From: Amycolatopsis pittospori
Lineage (GTDB): Bacteria > Actinomycetota > Actinomycetes > Mycobacteriales > Pseudonocardiaceae
Assembly: GCF_013870525.1 (NCBI RefSeq)
Contig: NZ_JACBXD010000007.1
Location: 1 to 64,000, forward strand
DNA length: 64,000 nt
Direction of reading: 5' to 3'
Shown: piece by piece, positions 42,209-50,799 of the stretch
Numbering within the stretch: the stretch's first letter is position 1
Layout: every line of letters starts with the position of its first letter
Translations under genes and position numbers: made by a program
Notes under the pieces: generated by a model
The model's input: the letters and a program-made list of their open reading frames with translations, nothing else
Database searches by the model: none
Told to the model about the DNA's origin: nothing

Positions 42209-43197
42209 CCCGAGGCGAGCAGGTCTTCGGCGGTCCGCGTGTTGATCACCCGGTCCGGTTCGATCCCCATCTCCATGGCCCGCACGCAGCCGTACACCAG
42301 CCAGTCCAGCTGCCCCGGCGCGTGCGCGTCGCTGTCGATGGCGAAGTCGCAGCCCAGGTCCACGGCCAGGTTCAGCAGCCGTGTCGGCGGGTCCCGGCGT
42401 TCGGGGCGCGAGTTGATCTCGACGGCGACCCCGTTGTCCCGGCAGGCGGTGAACACGGCCTCCGCGTCGAACTCCGACTCGGGCCGCTTCCGCGCCCCCA
42501 TCACGAGCCGACCGGTGCAGTGCCCCAGCACCCGGACGCGCGGATGCTGCACGGCGGCGAGCATGCGTGGCGTCATCTCCTTCGCGGGCATCCGCAGTTT
42601 CGAATGCACGCTCGCTACGACGAAGTCCAACTGTGCCAGCAGGTCTTCCTCTTGGTCGAGGGTGCCGTCGAGGTGGATGTCGACCTCGATGCCGTGCAGG
42701 ATCCGGAACGGCGCCATCGTCTCGTTCAGTTCGGCGACGACGTCCATCTGCCGCCGCAGCCGCTCGGGCGAGAGCCCGTTGGCGACGGTCAGGCGGGGCG
42801 AGTGATCGGTCAGCACCATCCATTCGTGCCCGAGCGCGCGGGCGGCCTCGGCCATCTCCTCGATGGGGCTGCCGCCGTCGGACCAGTCCGAATGGGTGTG
42901 GCAGTCGCCGCGCAGCGCCGCACGCATCGGACCGCCGTCGGGCAGCTTCGGTTCGCCGATCTTCTCGAAGTACGCGGGACGGCGTCCGGCGAGCACGTCC
43001 TCGACGACGGCCGCGGTCGCCTTGCCGATGTTCGGCAACGCGGTGAGCGTCCCGGCTTCGGCGCGTTTGCGCAGGTCGTCGGGCTTGACCTTGGCGATCA
43101 CCGAGGCCGCCTGCCGGAAGGCCCGCACCCGGTAACTCGGCTCGCCCGCGCGCTCCAGCCGGAACGCGATCTCCCTCAACGCCTGCGCCGGTTCCAT
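42193..43197 (-). CDS. PHP domain protein with helix-hairpin-helix N terminus
   Basis: 334 aa. The N-terminal 85 residues resemble the 8-kDa/HhH part of DNA polymerase X (FRLERAGEPSYRVRAFRQAA and LTALPNIGKATAAVVEDVLAGRRPAYFEKI). The PHP phosphoesterase domain follows: DCHTHSDWSDGGSPIEEM, VLTDHSP, GIEVDIHLDG, VASVHSKL, VLGHCTG and DSDAHAPG hold metal-binding His and Asp residues. It is a PolX-like protein without the nucleotidyl-transferase palm, so a 3'-5' exonuclease or other phosphoesterase acting on DNA is likely. ATG at 43197. Confidence 0.88.
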   Translation of the reverse strand: MEPAQALREIAFRLERAGEPSYRVRAFRQAASVIAKVKPDDLRKRAEAGTLTALPNIGKATAAVVEDVLAGRRPAYFEKIGEPKLPDGGPMRAALRGDCHTHSDWSDGGSPIEEMAEAARALGHEWMVLTDHSPRLTVANGLSPERLRRQMDVVAELNETMAPFRILHGIEVDIHLDGTLDQEEDLLAQLDFVVASVHSKLRMPAKEMTPRMLAAVQHPRVRVLGHCTGRLVMGARKRPESEFDAEAVFTACRDNGVAVEINSRPERRDPPTRLLNLAVDLGCDFAIDSDAHAPGQLDWLVYGCVRAMEMGIEPDRVINTRTAEDLLASGRDRN

Positions 43198-43215
43198 GGC
43201 TACCTGTCTACCCCG

Positions 43216-43719
43216 TCAGCGGCGTGAGGGCAGCTCATGCAGAGCGACATCGCGCAACTCACCGTCGCGGATCTCGGCGGTCTGATACGTGCAGAACGGC
43301 TGCCGCCGCCGGTCCGTCGGCGAGCCGGGGTTCAGCAGCCGCAGGCCCCTCGGCGTGACCGTGTCCCAGGGGATGTGGCTGTGCCCGAACACGAGGACGT
43401 CGGTTTCGGGGAAGAGCTCGTCGCAACGTCGCTCGCGCCCCTGTTTGCCGCCGGTCTCGTGGATGACGGCGAGCCGGACGCCGTCGAGTTCCGCCCGCGC
43501 GATCTCGGGCAGCCGCGAGCGCAGATCCGGGCCGTCGTTGTTGCCGTGGACGCCGATCAGCCGACGGCTCCGGCTTTCGAGTTCGTCAAGGAGAGCGGCC
43601 TCGACCCAGTCGCCGGCGTGGACGACGACGTCCGCCGCCTCGACCTCGCGCCAGACCTGATCCGGCATCGCTTTCGCGCGCAGCGGCAGATGGGTGTCGG
43701 CGATCAGCAGCAGGCGCAT
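43216..43719 (-). CDS. YfcE/MJ0936-type metallophosphoesterase
   Basis: 167 aa from ATG at 43719 with GGGGAG upstream. Calcineurin-like motifs in order: LLIADTHLP, VVHAGDWVEA, VHGNNDGPD and FGHSHIPW, giving the Asp, His and Asn ligands of the dimetal site, and LLNPGSPTDRRR. Small phosphodiesterase of unknown natural substrate. It follows the GntR gene by two bases and is likely in the same transcript. Confidence 0.9.
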   Translation of the reverse strand: MRLLLIADTHLPLRAKAMPDQVWREVEAADVVVHAGDWVEAALLDELESRSRRLIGVHGNNDGPDLRSRLPEIARAELDGVRLAVIHETGGKQGRERRCDELFPETDVLVFGHSHIPWDTVTPRGLRLLNPGSPTDRRRQPFCTYQTAEIRDGELRDVALHELPSRR

Positions 43720-43721
43720 CG

Positions 43722-44378
43722 CTACTCCCCGATGGCGTCGAGGATCCGGTCGAGGAAGTCCCCGATATGCGCTCGCAGCAACCCGGCCGCACCGTCGGCG
43801 TCGCCTTTCTTCGCCGCCGCGAGCACCGCCTTGTGCTCGTTCCACTCCTTGCGCCAGCTGGGATTCGCCTCCCACCCGACGACGCTGATCAGCGCGGCGC
43901 GGTCTTTGAGCCCGTCGAGCATCGAGACCATCAGCGGGTTGCCGCAGCCACTGTAGAGCGCACGGTGGAAACGCCGGTTGAGCAGGCTGAGCGCGGCCTG
44001 ATCCTTGTCCGCGATCGCCGCCGACGCCTCCTTCAGCGCCTCAGCGGCGTCTTCGAGCAGGTCCGGCGAGCGGCGTTCCACCGACCGGCGCACGGCTTCG
44101 GGCTCCAGCACCATACGGATGTCGTAGACCGACTTCGCCAGTTCCGCGTCCACCACGCAGACCGACGCGCCCTTGTACGGGCTGAAGGTCACGAGCCCCG
44201 AGTTCGACAGCACTTTGAGCGCTTCGCGGACCGGCGTCTTCGACACTCCGAGCCGCGCCGCGAGTTCGGCCTCCACCAGTGGCTGGCCGGGCTTCAGCTC
44301 ACGAGTGAGGATGCCGCGGCGGATCTCCTCGAGTACCACTTCGGTACGCGAGGCGGGAAGACTGAACGTCGATGCCAT
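43722..44378 (-). CDS. GntR family regulator, FadR/FCD subfamily
   Basis: 218 aa from ATG at 44378. Winged helix: VVLEEIRRGILTRELKPGQPLVEAELAARLGVSKTPVREALKVLSNSGLV (about 14-63). The FCD ligand domain follows with metal-binding residues at DIRMVLEPEAVRR, FHRALYSGCGNP and WNEHKAVLAAAKKGDADGAAGLLRAHI. It is divergent from the IlvD/Edd dehydratase with 34 bp between starts; FCD regulators commonly control sugar-acid catabolism, so it probably represses the dehydratase and responds to a sugar acid. Confidence 0.92.
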   Translation of the reverse strand: MASTFSLPASRTEVVLEEIRRGILTRELKPGQPLVEAELAARLGVSKTPVREALKVLSNSGLVTFSPYKGASVCVVDAELAKSVYDIRMVLEPEAVRRSVERRSPDLLEDAAEALKEASAAIADKDQAALSLLNRRFHRALYSGCGNPLMVSMLDGLKDRAALISVVGWEANPSWRKEWNEHKAVLAAAKKGDADGAAGLLRAHIGDFLDRILDAIGE

Positions 44379-44385
44379 GAGCAGA

Positions 44386-44395
44386 TCATATATGA
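44386..44395. promoter_or_regulatory. Candidate GntR operator
   Basis: TCATATATGA is a perfect palindrome in the 34-bp gap between the divergent GntR (44378) and dehydratase (44413) starts. It could combine an operator with a -10 element. Confidence 0.5.
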
Positions 44396-44412
44396 GATGC
44401 CATACTCGGGTC

Positions 44413-46131
44413 ATGAAAACCCCTGAGGAGCTCCGCAGCCACCGCTGGTTCGGCGGCGACGAACTGCGCGGGTTCAGCCACCGGGCACGCAGCAGGCAAC
44501 TCGGCTACAACCCGGAAGAGCACCTCGGGAAGCCCGTCATCGCGATCCTCAACACCTGGAGCGACATCAATCCCTGCCATATGCATCTGCGCGAGCGCGC
44601 GGAGCAGGTCAAGCGCGGGGTGTGGCAGGCGGGCGGTTTCCCGCTGGAATTCCCGGTCGCGACGCTGTCGGAGACCTTCCAGAAACCGACGCCGATGTTG
44701 TACCGCAACATGTTGTCGATGGAGGCCGAAGAGATCCTGCGGTCCTATCCGGTCGACGGCGCCGTCCTCATGGGCGGCTGTGACAAGACGACGCCGGCGT
44801 TGCTGATGGGCGCGGCGAGCGCGGGACTGCCCGCCATCTTCGTGCCCGCCGGGCCGATGTTGCGCGGCCACTGGCGCGACGAGGTACTCGGCAGCGGCAC
44901 CGACATGTGGAAGTACTGGGACGACAAGCGGGCCGGGCTGATCGGCGACGAGGAACTGTCCGAATTGGAGCGTGGGCTCGCCCGCTCCCCCGGTACCTGT
45001 ATGACGATGGGCACCGCCTCGACGATGATGTCGGTCGCCGAAGTGCTCGGGCTGACCCTGCCCGGCGCGGCGTCGATCCCCGCCGTCGATTCGGCGCACC
45101 ACCGGATGGCCTCGGCGAGCGGCGCGCGCGTCGTGGGCATGGTGTGGGAGGACCTCACGATCACGAAGATCCTCGACAAGCGCGCGTACGCCGACGCGAT
45201 CACCACCGTCCTCGCGCTCGGCGGCTCCACCAACGCGGTCATCCACCTGATCGCGATGGCAGGCCGCGGGCAGATCCCCTTGTCCGTCGACGATTTCGAC
45301 GCGATCGCGCGGCGGGTCCCGGTACTGGCGGACATCCGGCCCGGCGGGGCTTGGCTGATGGAGGACTTCTATTACGCGGGCGGGCTTCCCGGTCTGCTCT
45401 CCCGGCTGGAAGACCTGCTGCACACCGATCGCGTCACCGTCACCGGCAGAACCCTCGGCGAGACACTCGAAACCGCTCGCGTACACAACGACGACGTAAT
45501 CCGCACGCGCGAAAACCCTGTCGCCACCGAAGGAGGCGTCGCGGTGCTGCGCGGCAATCTCGCGCCTTCGGGAGCGGTGATCAAGCACATCGCGGCGGAA
45601 CCCCGTCTGCTCGTCCACACCGGGCCCGCCGTGGTCTTCGACGACTACAAGGACCTGAAGAAGCGCATCAACGACCCCGCGCTCGACATCACCGAGGATT
45701 CCGTACTGGTACTGCGTGGTTCGGGTCCGCTCGGCGGCCCCGGCATGCCCGAGTACGGCATGCTGCCGATCCCCGATCACCTGCTGGCCAAGGGAGTCCG
45801 CGACATGGTCCGCGTTTCCGACGCCCGCATGAGCGGCACGAGCTACGGCGCCTGCGTCCTGCACGTCGCACCGGAATCCCACGTCGGCGGACCGCTCGCC
45901 CTGGTCCGCGACGGTGATCCGATCACTTTGGACGTCCCTTCACGACGGCTCACCCTCGACGTCGATGATGCCGAATTGCAACGCCGCCGGGCACAGTGGA
46001 CGAAGCCCGTCCCGCGCCACGAACGGGGTTACGGCGCGTTGTACTCCGAACACATCACGCAAGCCGACCAGGGCTGTGACTTCGACTTTCTCGCCAGAGC
46101 CGGTGAAAACCCGGAACCTGACGCGCAGTGA
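44413..46131 (+). CDS. IlvD/Edd family dehydratase (sugar-acid dehydratase type)
   Basis: 572 aa. Three iron-sulfur Cys with the spacing of pentonate dehydratases: Cys55 (DINPCHMHL), Cys123 (GGCDKTTPA, also giving the metal-binding Asp124 and Lys125) and Cys196 (GTCMTMGTASTM). The C terminus carries MSGTSYGACVLHVAPES with the catalytic Ser. Enzymes of this branch dehydrate L-arabinonate, D-xylonate or related acids to 2-keto-3-deoxy acids using a [2Fe-2S] cluster and Mg2+. True DHAD (IlvD) is less likely because of the divergent FCD regulator and the sequence around the first Cys. No aldolase or kinase is adjacent. Confidence 0.92.
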   Translation: MKTPEELRSHRWFGGDELRGFSHRARSRQLGYNPEEHLGKPVIAILNTWSDINPCHMHLRERAEQVKRGVWQAGGFPLEFPVATLSETFQKPTPMLYRNMLSMEAEEILRSYPVDGAVLMGGCDKTTPALLMGAASAGLPAIFVPAGPMLRGHWRDEVLGSGTDMWKYWDDKRAGLIGDEELSELERGLARSPGTCMTMGTASTMMSVAEVLGLTLPGAASIPAVDSAHHRMASASGARVVGMVWEDLTITKILDKRAYADAITTVLALGGSTNAVIHLIAMAGRGQIPLSVDDFDAIARRVPVLADIRPGGAWLMEDFYYAGGLPGLLSRLEDLLHTDRVTVTGRTLGETLETARVHNDDVIRTRENPVATEGGVAVLRGNLAPSGAVIKHIAAEPRLLVHTGPAVVFDDYKDLKKRINDPALDITEDSVLVLRGSGPLGGPGMPEYGMLPIPDHLLAKGVRDMVRVSDARMSGTSYGACVLHVAPESHVGGPLALVRDGDPITLDVPSRRLTLDVDDAELQRRRAQWTKPVPRHERGYGALYSEHITQADQGCDFDFLARAGENPEPDAQ

Positions 46132-46169
46132 CCACCTGACGGAGTGACCCGCTCACCCGACCGGGCGAG

Positions 46170-46200
46170 TTGCAGGCCCACAAAACGCGCCCCGTATCTT
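46170..46200 (+). promoter_or_regulatory. Candidate promoter of the VanW gene
   Basis: TTGCAG (46170-46175) and GTATCT (46194-46199) lie 18 bp apart in the 150-bp gap upstream of the VanW gene. The rest of the gap shows no gene. Confidence 0.35.
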
Positions 46201-46281
46201 GAAGGTACGTCCGGAACGTGTGGAAGGCCCGGATGTTCGATCACGACGTCCGGCCCCCACCGGACCGTGGAGGGTGGAGAG

Positions 46282-48084
46282 TTGCCGCAGGAACCGCGCT
46301 GGCCCGAGTCCCATGCAGAGCAGACGGACATTCTCCCGGTCATCACGCCCGGGTTCGCGGAGTCTGCCACGCCTGAGGAGCCCGCGCCACCGAAGCGCCG
46401 ACGCAGCTACCGCAAGGCCGCCTTCATCGGCGGCGGCGTGTTCGGCCTGCTGGTCGCCGTGTACGCCGTCGACGTGCTGGTCTCCCAGGGCAGCGTCCCC
46501 CGCGGCGTCACCGTCGCCGGGGTCGATGTCGGCGGGATGGACCGCGCCGCGGCCGAGAAGGAGCTCCGGGGCGGCATCGAGCCGCGGCTGACCCGGCCGG
46601 TCAAGGTCGTCGCGGGTGACGTCGAAGAGTCGCTGGCGCCGAACAAGGCAGGTCTGACCCTCGACTGGCCCGCCACCCTCGACCAGGCGGGCGACCAGCC
46701 GCTGAACCCGTTCACGCGGATCGCGTCGCTCTTCTCCACCACCGAGGTCGGCGTCGTCACGCACACCGAGGACGAGAAGCTCGGATCCGCGCTGGAGGGC
46801 CTGCGCGACAAGATCGACCGCGAACCGGTCGAAGGCACCATCCGCTTCGAAGAGGCCAAGCCGGTCGCCGTCGAGCCGAAGACCGGGCAGAAGCTCGACG
46901 TCGAGGCCGCCAAGCAGACCATCCTCGACCGCTGGGCCTCCGGCGAACCGCTCACGCTCGCGATCACCCAGACCCCGGTCAAGGTGTCGCCGGAAGCCGT
47001 CCACGCCGCCCTCGAACAGTTCGCCAAACCCGCCGTGGCGGCGCCGCTGGTGATCAAGGGCGAGGGCAAGGACGCCATCGTCAAACCCGACGCCATCGCG
47101 GGTGCGCTGACCTTCGAGCCCGCCGACGGCGGCGTGCTGAACCCGAAGGTGGACAACAACAAGATCATCGAAGCCGCGGGTCCGCAGCTGAAGTCCACCG
47201 AGAAGGAGGGCAAGGACGCGCAGATCGTCTTCGAAGGCGGCAAGCCGACCGTCCAGCCCTCCGAGGACGCCAACGTCGTGGACTGGGAGCCGAGCCTCAA
47301 GCCGATCCTCGACGTCCTCAAGGTCACCGGCGCCCGCGAGCTGCCGGTGACCTACAAGAAGACCCCGGCCAAGGTGACCACCGAGCAGGCGAACCAGCTC
47401 GGTATCAAGGAGGTCGTCAGCGAGTTCAAGACCGGCGGCTTCGCCCCGGACTCGGGGACGAACATCCGCGTCGTGGCGCAGAAGGTCAACGGCGCCATCG
47501 TGAAGCCGAACGAGACGTTCAGCCTCAACGGGTTCACCGGGCCGCGAGGTGCGGCGCAGGGCTACGTCGAGGCCGGTGTCATCAAGGACGGCGCGCCCGG
47601 CCGCGAGGTCGGCGGCGGGATCTCGCAGTTCGCGACCACTCTGTACAACGCGTCGTACTTCGCCGGGATGAAGGACACCGAGCACAAGGAACACAGCTAC
47701 TACATCAGTCGCTACCCCGCCGCGCGCGAAGCGACCGTGTTCCAGAACCACAACGGCGGCAGCGTGATCGACCTGAAGTTCACCAACGACGGTGACACCG
47801 GGGTCGCGATCCAGACCATCTGGTCGCCGTCGGACATCACGATCCGGCTCTGGGGCACCAAGAAGTACACCGTCGAGTCGATTCCGGGCGGCCGCTCCAA
47901 CCCGGCCGACCCGCCGACGAAGCCCGGCCCCGCCGAGAACTGCAAGCCCAGTAACGGCGCCCCCGGCTTCACCACCTCGGACACCCGGGTCATCAAGGAC
48001 GCCGCGACCGGTCGCGAGGTCCGGCGCCACACCCGCAACGTGCATTACAACCCGCAGCCGAAGATCACCTGCGGTACGGAGTAA
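46282..48084 (+). CDS. VanW family membrane-anchored protein
   Basis: 600 aa from TTG at 46282 after GGAGGGTGGAGA; a longer frame upstream lacks a proper start. A short cytoplasmic N terminus with KRRRSYRK, one membrane helix (about 45-65), then two peptidoglycan-binding-like YoaR modules (VPRGVTVAGVDVGGMDRAAAEKELR and related repeats). The C-terminal VanW domain is clear: GTNIRVVAQKVNGAIVKPNETFSLN, REVGGGISQFATTLYNASYFAGM and HSYYISRYPAAREATVF. Probably an envelope protein near peptidoglycan. VanW occurs in vancomycin resistance clusters of the VanB type, but it is not sufficient for resistance and is widespread. Confidence 0.92.
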   Translation: MPQEPRWPESHAEQTDILPVITPGFAESATPEEPAPPKRRRSYRKAAFIGGGVFGLLVAVYAVDVLVSQGSVPRGVTVAGVDVGGMDRAAAEKELRGGIEPRLTRPVKVVAGDVEESLAPNKAGLTLDWPATLDQAGDQPLNPFTRIASLFSTTEVGVVTHTEDEKLGSALEGLRDKIDREPVEGTIRFEEAKPVAVEPKTGQKLDVEAAKQTILDRWASGEPLTLAITQTPVKVSPEAVHAALEQFAKPAVAAPLVIKGEGKDAIVKPDAIAGALTFEPADGGVLNPKVDNNKIIEAAGPQLKSTEKEGKDAQIVFEGGKPTVQPSEDANVVDWEPSLKPILDVLKVTGARELPVTYKKTPAKVTTEQANQLGIKEVVSEFKTGGFAPDSGTNIRVVAQKVNGAIVKPNETFSLNGFTGPRGAAQGYVEAGVIKDGAPGREVGGGISQFATTLYNASYFAGMKDTEHKEHSYYISRYPAAREATVFQNHNGGSVIDLKFTNDGDTGVAIQTIWSPSDITIRLWGTKKYTVESIPGGRSNPADPPTKPGPAENCKPSNGAPGFTTSDTRVIKDAATGREVRRHTRNVHYNPQPKITCGTE

Positions 48085-48090
48085 TTTTCA

Positions 48091-48119
48091 CCCGGACGCG
48101 TTCACCTAGCGCGTCCGGG
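48091..48119 (+). terminator. Hairpin terminator after the VanW gene
   Basis: CCCGGACGCG (48091-48100) and CGCGTCCGGG (48110-48119) pair perfectly around a 9-nt loop, 6 bp after the stop. Confidence 0.75.
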
Positions 48120-48165
48120 GCGGTACGCTGAGTGGCCGACCCGACCGAACGGGGGTGGCCACCTC

Positions 48166-49377
48166 GTGACCTCGACGGCGACCTTCCGGCAGATCTTCGC
48201 GGTCGGTGAACTGCGGGCGATCTGGTTCGCGGAACTCCAGTCGATCCTCGGCGACCAGGTGGCCAGGGTCGCCCTGTCGGTCCTGGTGTTCGAAAGGACC
48301 CGGTCGGCGACCTGGCCCGCGCTGACCTACGCCCTCACGTACCTGCCCGATCTGATCGGCGGGCCGCTGCTCGGTGGCCTGGCCGACCGGTTCCCGCGCC
48401 GCGCGGTGATGGTCTGTTCCGACGTCGTCCGGGCACTCCTGGTCGCGGTGCTCGCGATCCCCGGCATCCCACTGCCCGTCCTCGCCGCCGTGCTGGTGGT
48501 GGTGCAGCTGGCCAACGCGCCGTTCACCGCCGCGCAGGCCGCGGTCCTGCCGTCGGTGCTGAGCGGGGACCAGTACGTGCTCGGCCAGTCGTTGCTGAAG
48601 ATCACCAACCAGATCGGCCAGCTGGCCGGATTCGCGTTGGGCGGCGCGGTGATCGCCACCGTCGGGACCGGCCGCGGTCTCGCCCTCGACGCGGTGACGT
48701 TCGGGATCTCCGCGATCGTCCTGCGGCTCGGCGTCCGCGCCCGGCCCGCGACGGGAGCCGACGGGCCCGCGACGTCGACGATGCGGCGGCTTTCGGCGGG
48801 TGCCCGCACGATCTGGCGTGACCGGCGGCTGCGGGCGCTGGTCGGCCTGGCGTGGCTGGCGGGATTCGTGATCGTGCCGGAGGGGCTGGCCGTGCCCTAC
48901 GCCGCGGAGATCGGCGGCGGGGCGGTGACGGCGGGACTGCTGCTCGCGGCGCATCCGGCCGGAATCGTGCTCGGGGTGTTCGTCCTCGGCCGTCTCGTGC
49001 GGCCCGAAGTGCGGTTGAAGCTGGTCGGCGCGCTGGCACTCGGCGCGATCGTGCCGCTCGCGGCGTTCTGGTTCCGGCCATCGCTGCCCTACGCCGCCGG
49101 ACTGCTCGTGCTGTCCGGGATGTGCGCGGCCTACCAGGTCACCGCGAGCACCACGTTCATGCGGCTGGTACCCGACACCGAACGAGGCCAGGCCTTCGGC
49201 CTCGCCGGGTCGGGACTCATCGCCGTGCAGGGAATCGGGCTGATCGCCGGCGGCCTGCTCGTCGGCGTACTCGGTTCACCCGCGACGACGGTCTCGGTCA
49301 TCGCACTCGCCGGTCTCGTAGTGGCTGTTCCGGCCACCCGGGCTTGGCGCCACGTGGCCCCGCTTCACCCCCTTTGA
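48166..49377 (+). CDS. MFS transporter
   Basis: 403 aa from GTG at 48166 with GGGGGTGG upstream. About 12 hydrophobic segments; the loop 2-3 motif reads GGLADRFPRRAVMVCSD (GxLaDrxGrr type), and the sequence AELQSILGDQVARVALSVLVFERT at helix 1 resembles the MFS_3/enterobactin-exporter (EntS) group. Drug or siderophore export is likely for this branch. Single gene after the VanW terminator. Confidence 0.88.
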   Translation: MTSTATFRQIFAVGELRAIWFAELQSILGDQVARVALSVLVFERTRSATWPALTYALTYLPDLIGGPLLGGLADRFPRRAVMVCSDVVRALLVAVLAIPGIPLPVLAAVLVVVQLANAPFTAAQAAVLPSVLSGDQYVLGQSLLKITNQIGQLAGFALGGAVIATVGTGRGLALDAVTFGISAIVLRLGVRARPATGADGPATSTMRRLSAGARTIWRDRRLRALVGLAWLAGFVIVPEGLAVPYAAEIGGGAVTAGLLLAAHPAGIVLGVFVLGRLVRPEVRLKLVGALALGAIVPLAAFWFRPSLPYAAGLLVLSGMCAAYQVTASTTFMRLVPDTERGQAFGLAGSGLIAVQGIGLIAGGLLVGVLGSPATTVSVIALAGLVVAVPATRAWRHVAPLHPL

Positions 49378-49480
49378 CCGGAACCGGGTATTCACCAGTT
49401 CTGCCCGCGCATGGGTCCCACCCCCTCACACCCTCGGATCCGGTCACGCGTGGTGCACCCACGCCTACCCATACAGCGTA

Positions 49481-50731
49481 GTGACACCTAGTATCCAACC
49501 GATTACGTTCGTCACCGTGGCGCTAACGAATTGGGCGCTGTGGCGGCTACCCCACCGCAATTTGATCGGCTTCGTCCTCCTGGTGGACGTCGCGGCGATC
49601 GTGGGATCCGCCTGGACTCTTCTCCGTGTGCCCCTCAACCCCGGCGACGCGGTCCCTTTCGCGGTCCTGATCGCCAGCATCGTGCTGTACACGGAGTTGT
49701 CGCGTCCGGTGGAACGGGTGCGGGAGCGGTTCGCGGGAACGCCGCACATCTCGCTGGACAGCGTCTGGACCTTCGCCGCGGTCCTGCTGGTGCATCCCAC
49801 GCTCGCCGCGCTGGTCATCGCCGTGTCCTTCTTCTACCGCTGGTACCGAGGGCAGCCGAACCCGCTGTTCCGGCGGACGTTCTCGATGTCGGCGACCGTG
49901 CTCTCGGGTTTCGCGGCCGCCGCCTTCCTCGACCGGTACGCGGTCCCGTTCGACGTGATGCCCCGCGACGTCCGGTCGTTCGGCGTGGTCGTCGTGGCCG
50001 GCGGGGTGTTCCTGCTGGTCAACACGGTGTTGATGACCATCGCGGTCTACTACGGCACCCCTCATGACAGGCTGCGCGACGCGCTGGCGAAGCCGTTCGA
50101 GTACGCCCTCGAAGCGGCGACGATCGCGCTCGGTGTCGTGGTGGCGTGGGCGCTGCGGGACTGGCCGGTGGTACTGCTGCTGATCGTCGGGATCACGCTG
50201 GTGCTGCACCGCGGCGTGCTGCTGCGGCAACTGAAGCGGCAGGCACGCAGCGACGCGAAGACCGGGTTGCTCAACGCCAAGGCGTGGCGCGACGCCGCGA
50301 CCGACGAACTCGACCGCGCGTGCCGCGCGGGACGGCACACCAGCCTGCTGATGCTCGACGTCGACCGGTTCAAGCTCATCAACGACCGGCACGGGCATCT
50401 GGTCGGCGACCAGTACCTCGCCGCCATCGCGGAGACGCTGCGGACCGAGGTACGCGGAACCGACCTGGTCGGGCGGTTCGGCGGCGAGGAGTTCGTCGTC
50501 CTGCTACCCGGCACCCCCGCCGTGCACGCGCACGCGATCGCGGAGCGGATCCGGTCGAGTATCGCTTCGCACGCCGATGATCTGCCGGAGCACGTCACCG
50601 TTTCGATCGGCCTCGCCGACCGGCCGGGCATGACCGACCTGGACGCCCTGATCGCTGTCGCGGACCGGGCGCTGTACGAGGCCAAGAACACCGGGCGGAA
50701 CCGGACGTCCGGCTACCAGGTGACCGGCTGA
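49481..50731 (+). CDS. Membrane-bound diguanylate cyclase (GGDEF)
   Basis: 416 aa from GTG at 49481, possibly with a very short leader since no strong ribosome site is seen. The N-terminal 245 residues hold about 6-7 membrane helices. The GGDEF domain runs from SDAKTGLLNAKAWRDA to VADRALYEAKNTGRN. The active motif is GGEEF (334-338), and an I-site RxxD (RGTD, 325-328) lies at the correct spacing, so a c-di-GMP-producing enzyme with product inhibition is expected. No EAL domain. The signal sensed by the membrane part is unknown. Confidence 0.93.
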   Translation: MTPSIQPITFVTVALTNWALWRLPHRNLIGFVLLVDVAAIVGSAWTLLRVPLNPGDAVPFAVLIASIVLYTELSRPVERVRERFAGTPHISLDSVWTFAAVLLVHPTLAALVIAVSFFYRWYRGQPNPLFRRTFSMSATVLSGFAAAAFLDRYAVPFDVMPRDVRSFGVVVVAGGVFLLVNTVLMTIAVYYGTPHDRLRDALAKPFEYALEAATIALGVVVAWALRDWPVVLLLIVGITLVLHRGVLLRQLKRQARSDAKTGLLNAKAWRDAATDELDRACRAGRHTSLLMLDVDRFKLINDRHGHLVGDQYLAAIAETLRTEVRGTDLVGRFGGEEFVVLLPGTPAVHAHAIAERIRSSIASHADDLPEHVTVSIGLADRPGMTDLDALIAVADRALYEAKNTGRNRTSGYQVTG

Positions 50732-50734
50732 CCC

Positions 50735-50798
50735 CGCGTTCAGTCCTCTGAATGCGGTAGTTGCACGCGCAAGGACCGCATTCAGAGGACTAAACGCG
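50735..50798. repeat. AGTCCTCT-family palindrome, copy 3
   Basis: The 23-nt arm 50735-50757 (CGCGTTCAGTCCTCTGAATG, then CGG) pairs with 50776-50798 with one mismatch, loop of 18 nt. It lies between the convergent GGDEF and TrpB2 genes and ends one base before the TrpB2 stop. Confidence 0.78.
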
Positions 50799-50799
50799 A

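Noticed and set aside
46282-48084. VanW gene as evidence of a glycopeptide resistance cluster
   Set aside because: No vanHAX, vanRS or vanY genes are nearby; VanW proteins are widespread in actinomycetes.
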